64,000 nucleotides of DNA from Heliocidaris tuberculata (Eukaryota > Echinodermata > Echinoidea > Camarodonta > Echinometridae). This document shows positions 12,062 to 21,700 of the stretch, piece after piece (positions within the stretch are counted from its first letter, which is position 1; the number at the start of each line of letters is the position of its first letter). A program made the translations under genes and the position numbers. The stretch lies in assembly GCA_025618425.1 (NCBI GenBank), contig CM046832.1, positions 60,291,087 through 60,355,086 of the forward strand, written 5' to 3'. The notes under the pieces were generated by a model. That model was not told the DNA's origin and ran no database searches. It worked only from the letters and a program-made list of their open reading frames with translations.

Positions 12062-13873
12062 CTACACACTTAGCTGTATGAAATACAGACGATCATAACG
12101 TGCAAAGGCAAGCATGTGGGGCGCGAGACTTGCCATGCAGCAGTTAGTATAAAGTTGGTGATGGAGATTGAGTTGATTGAATGTCATCTGCTGGATGAGT
12201 GTCGTTCCCTCAAGAGTGTACCTGGTCAACTTTAACACATCACATCTACCACTCACCGTAGCTACTAACACTCTATCTTGACTGTCTACTGTAGCAAACA
12301 GGTATTCATTATCATCACCCGCTGTGATGGAGCTACCTACATGATCTTCTCCGTCAAAAACAGTAATTGTGCTAGGTGAAGTGTTACAGGTACTGGTGAT
12401 CAATACACCTGTCTTGGTTACACAGATCTGTATTGGTTTGATATCACCAGTAGGAACTACTCTCTGTGGGTTAGGGTTACTACCATGGAAGATATAGATT
12501 TCTGGATTACCATTTACAGCATATATATTATCGTGTTGGTCAACACACAACCTAATGACACTCTTACCTTTCCTGCATCTGTATCTTATACCCGTATTTT
12601 GTGAATCTTGTGTGCTGTACACACCGATTGTATCCCAGTCATGTGATACTACTGATCTACCATTAGCGAGGACTGCAATGTCACACACACGACCTATTTT
12701 ATTCTCTAGATGATGTTCCTTCTCACCTGAAACATCGAAGCAATCAGAGCCCTTTTTGTTCCATCCGTATCCTACCATCACGGCATCCTGGGATAGAGCT
12801 GACATTCCCCATATGTTATCTGGTGTATCAACCTCTGTTACAATGTTCAATGGCTTACTCTGTACTGGTGTTGGAGCTGCTACCTTTCTACTTGATTCCA
12901 CTTGTTTTGCTTTCTCGTTCGCACCAGCAGCAGTCTTCACACGTTGAATGTTACCTTTTGTTTCCTTTACATCCCGCTCTATATGACCTAGGGCGAGAAG
13001 GTTCTCATCCTCTGGACGAAACCATGAACACACTGCTGCTTGTTTGAGACGGTCCATTGACTCCTCGCCTATGCCTTTCTCTCTCAATGATTTCTCTAGA
13101 TCAATGCATTGCAAATGTTGTGCCTTAATTCTATCTAAATCTAAGTTCTTACCTGTATAGCTTCTTAGTACTACGGCGCACCTGTTTATGTAATTCATTT
13201 CCTTTCTATATTTCGTGATACAACCTTCCACCTGATTTTCTGTGTCCTTCCGAATATGATCTAACTTCTTTAGTAGTGTTTCTTCATTTTTCTGAAGGAC
13301 TGTGACCCTTTTATCAAATTCATCTTTAATTGCTTTCTCAACGTTATTGAAATGACAATGTATGTCTATTTTTTGTTGTTCAGCATTGTTTATAGACTTT
13401 TCAATTTGTGTTTTCTTGGTATTACTATTCTGAATGAGTGTTTCTGTCTTCTTTCTCAAATACCCTTCAAACTCTTCTTTCTTTTTAATTTTGTGATCTT
13501 TATGATGATTCAAGTAACAAGTGAGGCAGATAAACTCTCCACAATCTGTACAGAAAATGTCTTTGTAAATTCGACTGTGAAATGAACAGAAATTTGATGA
13601 TCGTTTATTTACATCTACATGTAAATTTTTCTGAAGCCTTTTGAGTGAGAGGTTAGGTGTTAGTCCAGAGACACGATTCGGTCCTAGTTTCGTATTATGC
13701 CTACAAACTGGGCAGACTATATAATCAATATCATCGTGTTCCTCATCATATGTTTCTAAGCAGCCCTTGCAGAATGTATGTCCACAGCTAAGAAGAGTAG
13801 CATTCTTGAAGACATCTAGACACATAGGACATAACAAACCTTGGAGTTGTTCACCTTCCACCTCGGAAGCCAT
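12062..13873 (-). CDS. TRIM-type RING/B-box E3 ubiquitin ligase, intronless
   Basis: An uninterrupted frame of 603 residues is present from ATG at 13873. That ATG sits in ACCATGG, a good initiation context. An in-frame ATG 36 bases upstream would add 12 residues but precedes a likely acceptor (ATTTAG, 13897-13898). The first zinc ligands of a C3HC4 RING lie at residues 15-57 (CPMC, CGH, CKGC, CPVC). A B-box zinc finger lies at about 96-127 (CSFH, CTDC, CLTC, then His). A Lys/Glu-rich coiled coil spans about 135-270. The C-terminal 270 residues look like a beta-propeller of the NHL/WD type, with repeated short hydrophobic strands and DQHDNIYAV-like blades. The family attaches ubiquitin to substrates bound by the C-terminal domain. 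The gene lies between the SLC13 copies with no visible functional link. Single-exon TRIM genes are common in invertebrate deuterostomes. The substrate is unknown. Confidence 0.9.
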   Translation of the reverse strand: MASEVEGEQLQGLLCPMCLDVFKNATLLSCGHTFCKGCLETYDEEHDDIDYIVCPVCRHNTKLGPNRVSGLTPNLSLKRLQKNLHVDVNKRSSNFCSFHSRIYKDIFCTDCGEFICLTCYLNHHKDHKIKKKEEFEGYLRKKTETLIQNSNTKKTQIEKSINNAEQQKIDIHCHFNNVEKAIKDEFDKRVTVLQKNEETLLKKLDHIRKDTENQVEGCITKYRKEMNYINRCAVVLRSYTGKNLDLDRIKAQHLQCIDLEKSLREKGIGEESMDRLKQAAVCSWFRPEDENLLALGHIERDVKETKGNIQRVKTAAGANEKAKQVESSRKVAAPTPVQSKPLNIVTEVDTPDNIWGMSALSQDAVMVGYGWNKKGSDCFDVSGEKEHHLENKIGRVCDIAVLANGRSVVSHDWDTIGVYSTQDSQNTGIRYRCRKGKSVIRLCVDQHDNIYAVNGNPEIYIFHGSNPNPQRVVPTGDIKPIQICVTKTGVLITSTCNTSPSTITVFDGEDHVGSSITAGDDNEYLFATVDSQDRVLVATVSGRCDVLKLTRYTLEGTTLIQQMTFNQLNLHHQLYTNCCMASLAPHMLAFARYDRLYFIQLSV

Positions 13874-13895
13874 GGTCGGTCTCGAATATGGTAAT

Positions 13896-13910
13896 TCTAA
13901 ATGAGGCATA
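13896..13910 (-). promoter_or_regulatory. Probable 5' UTR splice acceptor of the TRIM gene
   Basis: On the minus strand a T-rich run is followed by CATATGCCTCATTTAG and then the short leader before ACCATGG. This looks like a 3' splice site of a non-coding first exon, which would make the downstream ATG the true start. The upstream exon was not located. Confidence 0.4.
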
Positions 13911-14358
13911 TGTAAAAAAATAAAGAATAAAAAATAAAAATGTGGCCTATAAAACGGGAATCATCAGGCGTAAATCCCCATTTGTGAAAATTTCTAGATA
14001 TACTTTAAATCGTCTATTTCATAATTAAATAAGAACGATTGATTTATTGTTTGTGTTGAGGGAATACCCAAAGTTTTGTCATATCGTTAAACACATGTAC
14101 TGAAAGACGGTCTGGATTGGAATTGACGATCAGTCAATTGCAGAAAAGGGGGTTATTTTTGTGCCTTTTCAAAATGAGATTTGTTTAAAGATTTGATTTT
14201 CAGGATTTAAAATATTTTCACGGCAAGTTAAATGTTGATACCACTTTGGATATTTGGAACAGACGAATTCAATATTCATAACTCTGTACGTACTGATAAG
14301 ACTCAGTTATTGAGTTTAAATTGATGAGTGTAAAAGGTGCGGGGAGACGTTCTAATAG

Positions 14359-14490
14359 GATTCAGATTCAAATTTATTCACTGTTTTCAATTCTATTAAC
14401 ATATACTGTAGTGCATAACATAAAATGAATACAATAACAATGATAACGATGATGTTCTTTTAATCTGAGTACATTATTATTTGGCTTTCA
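14359..14490 (-). mobile_element. LINE 3' end with (GATTCA)n tail
   Basis: GGATTCAGATTCAAATTTATTCA reads on the minus strand as TGAATAAA followed by tandem TGAATC units. This is the layout of CR1/Jockey-like 3' ends with a polyadenylation-like signal and microsatellite tail. No coding remnant is left. Confidence 0.5.
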
Positions 14491-14716
14491 TCAATATCAG
14501 CCACAAACCCTTTGTTAAGCCTATAAAATATAGCGAATATAGGCCTACATATATCTTACACAATACAGTTGCACTTTTTGCCATGTTCAAACGTTGAAAT
14601 AATATTTAAAAAGTCAAACATCTCGCTGTCCGTGTTTTCGAGATGACCGTGTCATTTCAACAACAACAACAAAAGGGGGAGAGATGGTGGATAATTAAGG
14701 ACACTTGAAACATAAT

Positions 14717-15511
14717 GGCCAGAATTCGCAAAGGTGGTTTCAATTCAGACCATGGTTTATGCAGATTTCGTGGTATAAATACGCTTGATTTAGCGCGTAC
14801 ACTTAAAAAGATCAAATAATGAACGCGCGCAGGTCATGCGTGGTTGGCAAAAGCGCTAAATTCACGCTTGTTGCCATGGTTCAGACCATGGTTTATGTAA
14901 ATTAATCTAAATAAACCATGGTCTGAATTTACATAAACCATGGTCTGAACCATGACAACAAGCGTAAATTTAGCGCTTTTGCCAACCACGCGCGACCGGC
15001 GCGCGTTCATTATTGGATCTTTTTGGCCGGAATTCACAAAGGAGGTTTAAATTTAAACCATGGATTATTTAAATTTTGTGGTATAAGTACGCTTGATTTA
15101 GCGCATGCACTTAGAAAGGTCCAATGATCCCTGGTAATGAACGCGTGTGCTTGGCAAAATGCGCTAATTTTACGCTTGTTGCCATGGTTTCGACCATGGA
15201 CTAACGCAGGTTTAAGCATATTGATTTACCTAAACCTGCGTTAGTCCATGGTCGAAACCATGGCAACAAGCGTAAAATTAGCGCATTTTGCCAAGCACAC
15301 GCGTTCATTACCAGGGATCATTGGACCTTTCTAAGTGCATGCGCTAAATCAAGCGTACTTATACCACAAAATTTAAATAATCCATGGTTTAAATTTAAAC
15401 CTCCTTTGTGAATTCCGGCCTTTAAGTGTACCGGCTAAATCAAGCGTATTTATACCATGAAATCTGCATAAACCATGGTCTGAATTGAAACCACCTTTGT
15501 GAATTCCGGCC
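14717..15511. mobile_element. Foldback element (outer copy), interrupted by a second copy
   Basis: This is a near-palindromic element whose two arms run from GGCCAGAATTC to GAATTCCGGCC. It is flanked by AAT on both sides (14714-14716 and 15512-15514), giving a 3-bp target duplication. Its centre is at about 14907. The right arm is split by a related element at 15025-15420. Arms share AATTCAGACCATGGTTTATG, AATACGCTTGATTTAGCG and TTGGCAAAAGCGCTAAAT. It has no open frame of interest and is a non-autonomous DNA element. The 3-bp duplication fits PIF/Harbinger or CACTA groups, but the superfamily is not settled. Confidence 0.82.
15025..15420. mobile_element. Foldback element (inner copy), almost perfect 396-bp palindrome
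   Basis: The arms are nearly identical over about 190 bases each, from GGCCGGAATTCACAAAGG to its complement, with a short loop near 15222. It interrupts the outer copy and is flanked by TTT (15022-15024 and 15421-15423), the target duplication. It is of the same family as the outer element but a distinct subtype. The near-perfect arms suggest a younger insertion. Confidence 0.85.
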
Positions 15512-15619
15512 AATATTTCTACTCGTAGATTTTGATGGACTTTGATGCGCTTAATAAATGATCATTTTGACTTTTTGAAGTAGCTGACTGAATTTTCTCT
15601 GTTGATATTCTAATTGGGA

Positions 15620-15836
15620 TTTATTCACCCAGGGTAACCACATCAGTATCAGTTTTGCTCTTCCTGTGGGCCCTGTAATTATTATTACCCAGTATTGCCA
15701 GGTCCCCATTTACACCTTGGTCGAGAGGAGAAAATGTGGGCAAAACACCTTGTCCAAGGATGTTAGCGAGGATCGAACCCGGGACCTCTCGTAAGTGAGT
15801 CAAGAGCCTTCACTAATATACCACAGTGCTCCCACA
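15620..15836 (-). mobile_element. tRNA-derived SINE
   Basis: On the minus strand the head reads GGGAGCACTGTGGTATATTA, then GTGAAGG (A-box-like), and later CGGGTTCGATCC (B box). The central domain follows with CCTTGGACAAGGTGTTTTGC and AAGGTGTAAATGGGGACCTG. This is a classic tRNA-head SINE with the shared deuterostome central domain. It ends near GGTAATAATAATTACAGGG. Confidence 0.78.
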
Positions 15837-15839
15837 ATT

Positions 15840-17704
15840 TCTTCTTCCTACCAAAGATGTAGCCCATTGTGCATATTGCTAAAAAAAAAAATCCATAAAG
15901 TTAGGGTTGTTTAACCTAAAGTGTATACCGGTACCAGACCGGTACTATTGTTATCAGTTTTTTAATATATATTTCTATATTTCTATATCTTCCATGGTAG
16001 CATACTTCTATGTGATCAATCTCACCAGAGAGATAAGACTCTTACTTCGTACTTGTAACAGAGTTCAAGATGATGGTATCCTCATAGATGCCCAGACATA
16101 AAAGAAAGGAGAAGCCATGAGAAGGTCTTTTTCACGATCTTCTTTCCCAAGCTCCAATACGATGCTTTGGTCTTTAGCTCAAGTTCTTGATTGCTGAAGA
16201 AAGTAAATTGTTTAAATGGCCCTTTTGGAATAAGGTAGGAACCGATCCACACAACAGCAATCATTTTTTCTTTTCTTTTTTTGAGGGCTGTTATATCAGC
16301 AACTTTTTTGTTATCATTATTATAATTATTACTATTATTATTATTATTATTATTGTGTCATTTGCCTCTTAATTTCACGAAGTGAATTCGAAAATGACAT
16401 ATACATTTTTATGAATTGTATTTTTTTATTGACCTCCTCAACATGATAAAAGACAAGAAAAACAAAAAAAAAAAAAAAAAAAAAACCACATAAGGCCAAC
16501 ACTTTGCCATTTCTTATGTCCCCGCCCCCTTCTTTCCCGTATTAACTCCTTCAACCTACAACCCTATCTCCCGCTCTCTCTCTCTCTCTCTCTCTCCCTC
16601 ACTCTATCTCTCTCTCAATCTCTTTATTTCTTCTCTTTCTCCCTCTCTCCCACTCTCTCTTAAACTTTGTACTGAACTTTGATATTTCATTTTTAAAAAG
16701 GCATCATTGTGCTTCATAAAGTAATCGCCGTACACATCTACCAACAAAAGAAATGAACAAATAACGAAAATCCCTTGAAGATCTGGAAGTGTTTAATTTT
16801 CATATAGATATTTAGCACGGCAACATTTTCATATTCATAATTTATGTATCTGCAAGGCTGCTCATGATACCAATGTCTTTAAATAAGGGTAGAAAAGAAG
16901 CTTTATACTAGTCTTTAGACCTTCACTTATCATGAGGTTATTAATGAGAGATATGCACAATATACATGTACATGTCTTATATCCTCGCTAATCATGTTGC
17001 TAGTATAAGCCAATGCATACACTGTGTGTATTATAACTCGTGACCTTATATAAAAAAAAAAATAAAAAAATGTTTGTTTTTATACAAATATAATTTATAT
17101 CTTCTCTGAACTGCTAAATATGTCAGCTTAAGCGGACGATAAAAGTATATCACCAGGCTCTTTACTATGGTAAATCATTTAGGCCTACCTCTCAAATCAT
17201 GGACGTCATGTAAATACAAAGATTGCTGAAACTTTCTTGTTGTTGGAGACAACGCCTCTGTCGGTTGACGTGTATTGTGTTCACAGCAGAAATTACTGGA
17301 CGTGTTAAGTTCTGTATGATGTCAACGGATCGTACAATGTATTGTAAAGATAAGATAGTTTAACTGTTTTCGGTAAGTCAAAACCAGACAAGAAGCGCAA
17401 AGTGCAAAGTTCATTGAAACTGCAATATAAAGGCTCGTAAACCCGCCTCAGAAAAAACGTGGGGTTTTTAAGCGAATTGCGCTTCACATTTCTGTATCTT
17501 ATAACACACAGCTATGTGAGTACACGTAGGATCTTTTGTGTGTGTGTGGGGGGGGGGCTTACATAGATTCATTTGTGGGGTACAGAGAACAATAGAACAC
17601 AATGATGGCCTTTATTCCGTCATGCTTGTGGGGTACAAAATATAGAAGTGCTTGCGGGGTACAAGATACAATAGGAGAAAACAATACAGTTCCCCACAAA
17701 TCAA

Positions 17705-17742
<38 letters not shown>

Positions 17743-17830
17743 TTTAAATTTTGATATTTCCCTATTGATTTAGTTCCAAAGAACCAACAGGGCAACATGA
17801 ATACCCGTAAAATAAAATGATGTAAGCAAT
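15840..17830. other. Gene-free, microsatellite-rich stretch
   Basis: It holds (ATT)n at about 16318-16354, poly-A at 16467-16484, (TC)n at 16576-16606 and a long (GT)n at 17708-17740, with a poly-G run near 17548. No gene or element was recognised otherwise. Confidence 0.6.
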
Positions 17831-18480
17831 ATCAGATTCAGATTCAGATTATTTCTTTCTCATAATCAAATAGATACAAAATGAAATGTACATTCGCAAA
17901 AAACATGGCGGAAGGAGGTGAGTGTCCCAGGAAGCACATGGCTTGCAGTGGGGTCGTCTTTACAATACATATTTTATATATAATATTATATAACAATTAT
18001 ATCATAAACTAATAGATAAAAAAGAAAAGTAAAAGAAAAGAGAAAAAGGAAATCTGCAATATGTGAAAGTGACTATATTGTATGAAGTATATTTTTGTTA
18101 CAGTACACTCAAATATATAGAGTGGGGGCATGTTTTGATAGAGTCATTTAAGTTGTACCAGAGTTTGGGACCAGAAAACGGATATTTTGTTAAAACGCAA
18201 CTGTTCTATGTCTAAAAATATGGATGTCTCTCGCAGATCTTGTTGCTCGGGGAGATATTTGTAAATGCACTTATAAATAAAAACATACTGTTGGTAACTG
18301 ACAATATCTTCAAATTTTAAGAGTCTCAAGTCACGAAATAACGGGTTGGTGTGAGTTCCAGATGGTACATCGCAGACAGTTCTTATTATCTTCTTTTGTA
18401 ATGTAGCTAGCTTACTTATATTAGACGCATATGTATTGCCCCCAACCAATACTGCAATACGATAAATATGGGAGAACTAA
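17831..18480 (-). mobile_element. 5'-truncated LINE with (GATTCA)n tail
   Basis: The minus-strand frame at 18449-18144 reads NTYASNISKLATLQKKIIRT, then HTNPLFRDLRLLKFEDIVSY. This matches the thumb/C-terminal region of CR1/Jockey-group reverse transcriptases (LQKKIIR, HT-x-PLF-x-x-L). The 3' flank is AT-rich and ends in ATCAGATTCAGATTCAGATT, a microsatellite tail. It lies just downstream of the SLC13 stop codon in the same orientation and may supply part of that gene's 3' end. Confidence 0.78.
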
Positions 18481-18569
18481 AGAGCAATGCAAATTTCGAA
18501 GAACATATCCTCACAATGTGCTCTACTTTGTCGTCAGCTATGGTAATTTCGTCGTAATTCCTGTGGTTA

Positions 18570-18761
18570 TCACAAGACTGGAATGAAAGTAGATGAAGTC
18601 GAGTTCGTCAGCAGCTGGTTGATGTCTGTGGAATTGACGATGTTGTGATCGATGGCCCAATCAGGGAAGATGTGAACTTTGAAAATGAGACGACCCAGTG
18701 TGTTTATATTGAGAGTTAGTACCAGAAGACAGGCGACATTGAGTACGCATCCACTCTTAAC
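18570..18761 (-). CDS. SLC13: SLC13 exon 13 (last helix, C-terminus, stop)
   Basis: The exon encodes [20 protein letters not shown] followed by FPDWAIDHN, equivalent to the family's last helix and FPDWAN segment. It then has two NST glycosylation sequons, in the place where the family carries an extracellular C-terminal N-glycan, and ends PVL plus TGA. A truncated LINE begins about 90 bases past the stop, so the 3' UTR may include repeat sequence. Confidence 0.92.
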   Translation of the reverse strand, partial: VKSGCVLNVACLLVLTLNINTLGRLIFKVHIFPDWAIDHNIVNSTDINQLLTNSTSSTFIPVL

Positions 18762-21700
18762 CTTAAAACAAAATAAGCATGTTTACAAAATTGTGTTACA
18801 TAAGTAAGAAAGATACCAATGTAATTTATGAAAAGAACTGGGAATATATTTCGTCTATAGCTAGGAACCCAATGTTATTGATATTAACGCGTTAAAGAAC
18901 CTTTGGTGAATAATTTCGTGTATAGCGAGGAACCCATGATTTTTATATTAACGCGTGAAACAACCATTGGCGAATGGTCTCTGCAATTATCGTTTAAAAT
19001 TTGCCAGTTGGTACCGATCAGTGATAACAGGCAACCTCTAAAAGTCAGTCTGTGACGAGTCTTTGCACTGTTGCCCGCTGTTGCCAAGTAACGACAAGAA
19101 AAACATTCTCCGACTCCCGACCAATTTGGACGACAAAGGGTTAAGGTTTTCGATGCAGCTCGCGGCGTAAACTTCTAGCCGACCAAAATGCTCCGAAAGG
19201 CAGTTGAAAAACGTTTTACAGACTGCTAAAAACCTGTCTGCAACCTCTTACAACTACATGTAACTAATGGGCAGTGGTTGTCGGAAGTCAGCGACCAGCC
19301 GTACCTCAAGTGTGACTGAGGCTAATAACTCACCATATCGAGAACTTTGATCTCCTTGTTCGAGAAAGCAATGGCGTTTGGCGCCGTGGCTACGGGGAGC
19401 ATGAAAGCAAAAGAGGCGGCCAAAGCTCCAGAAAGCATCATGTACAAAGGATTCATCTTCATGGCTACACTCTGTAATCAGAAATATAATATTTCATCCA
19501 ATACATATATATGAATCTGTAAGTGGTATATTTGTGCTTGACTTCTTTGACGATGGTCGATGCAAGGACAACTTTGAGTAGTATGAATGATCGGAACTAT
19601 GCTGAGAATATTGTTTGTATTTCGATGTCACGCAAATAGTATACTTTGCGATCCGACCGTGGCCTCATTAAAAAAAGGAAGTGTACGTTTTCATGGCATG
19701 AAATGTTGCATACCTGTCATACTTGTGATTTTCATGACTGAGGTTCCGAATATTAAACGCAGGGATGTCGCTAAACCATTGTAATTTGGGAGGATGTCGG
19801 ACCAAATTTGCCAACAGGTTTGTCGCAATTTTCCTAATTTGCCGACAATTTTCTGTTTTGTTTTGTTTTTGTTTAGTTGTAATGGGTAAGGGTCAGACCT
19901 CTATTCCTCCTTGTGACGCACCTGGTCATTTGAGTACCAAATTGAAAGTTGTAAAACCAGACGGAACTTCGACGATGATAATGAGGTGACACTTTCAATT
20001 TCTCAATACTAAGTTCATCTAAATTCTAGTAGTGTTCGGATCGCAAAGTGTGTGATGATAATAATGTTAATGGTATTTATAATCGGATAAAAAGTGTGTT
20101 ATAGCCAGAAGACTCCGAATGCGGGGAACAGTAAGAACCGAAATAAGACTGCCAAACGTATCCCCAAAACGTGTGATATTCTGATCATGAAGGTTAGTGA
20201 TGGGGAGGCAATGAGACGCCAAATGGTGTTTCAAAATTTGGTGGTAGTCGGATCGTAAATGGCAGTGTAGACTTTCAGACTTACGATTTCTACAAATATC
20301 GGCAGGAAGATGGCACTGGTGACGACGTTTGATATGAACTCGGTGACGGCTGATACCATAAAAGCAGCGATGAAAGCGATGGCTGGAGGAGATATGCCTT
20401 GGAAGATAGAGAAGTGGTCCGCCATCCAAGAAGATAAGCCAGAAACCTGTGAAATATTCAATCCAATAAAGCCGTTTATTCATGCCAGTATTCCGTCATA
20501 GTCGGCAAATTCGTGTTCTTGTGAGAGGGAAGCGTGGATCAATAGGTGAAATACTTGTAAGAATGTGATGGAATAAGAAAAGAGTCCTAAGGGATGGGGT
20601 TGTGGGGATATTGTTGGCAAATTTGGGAATATGAGAATATGAGGTTTTTCCGTCGGCAGACTCGTTTAAACATTTTTCAATCAATTTATACCGACACCCA
20701 AATAGAGGATGTAGAGCAATATTCTCAAATTCACGATTGTGATGAACTTTTGATCGATTCGGCCATACATGTCGAATGTATACAGGGATAACAGGTTACT
20801 TCTCTTCTCTACGAAAATATGAATGGGAGGTCAGGTGCGTTAGAACCCTTGCAGATTTGGGGGCAAACACTTTGAATTTAAATCAAACTATAAGCCTACG
20901 ATTAATCCCTAACACACCCTACACATCCCCTCCTACTTTTAGAAGTTACATTATTTGCCTTATTACCTTACAGCCGTCCGCCAAGGCGAATCCACCACCG
21001 ACAATAAGCAAAACTCCCCACGGCATCTTCTCCGCTACTACTTCCCAGTTAAGCAGGGCTGGGATAGACTTGGCTTTCTTCTGGCTGCTGTCTCGGATGG
21101 CTTCCACATCCGTACTGTTGGGTAGACTCTCATTATCTAGACCCACTGAATTTAGAGAAGAAAAATATGACCAATTCATCTTCTAGATATAAATTTAAAA
21201 CTGGCATGATTTATCAACTCTCTCCAAAGGTCTAGTAACGATTGGTACTACTTTCAGGGAACTATGAATGTATTAAATATGTATCAGTGGCTATCAGGGC
21301 TTCATTGTCTTTAGTCCTACGTCCAATTGGTTCTACGTCATTGGTCCTCCACCATTCGTCCAATCATAGCTCTCAAAAAAACTAACCCAAACACTGCTAT
21401 CCCTATAATCAGTCGTAGAACTAATGTAACTAGAAACTAGCAGTGTCTGCTGGTCATACATTTTCATGTTATGATGAATATCCGAACTCCTATGGAACGT
21501 AGGTCCAATGGGACACAGGACTACAACGATGACCCCCAAACCAAGTTTCAAATTTATATTATGTCTCTCACAGGCAAATTACTTGTGTCTCTCACAGGCA
21601 AATTATTTGTGCCTCTCGCAAGTGTTTGAACTGTTTCGAAGTTACTGAGCGTGGATAATAATACCCCAAAACCGGTATACCTTACTGCCATAAAAAGGAA

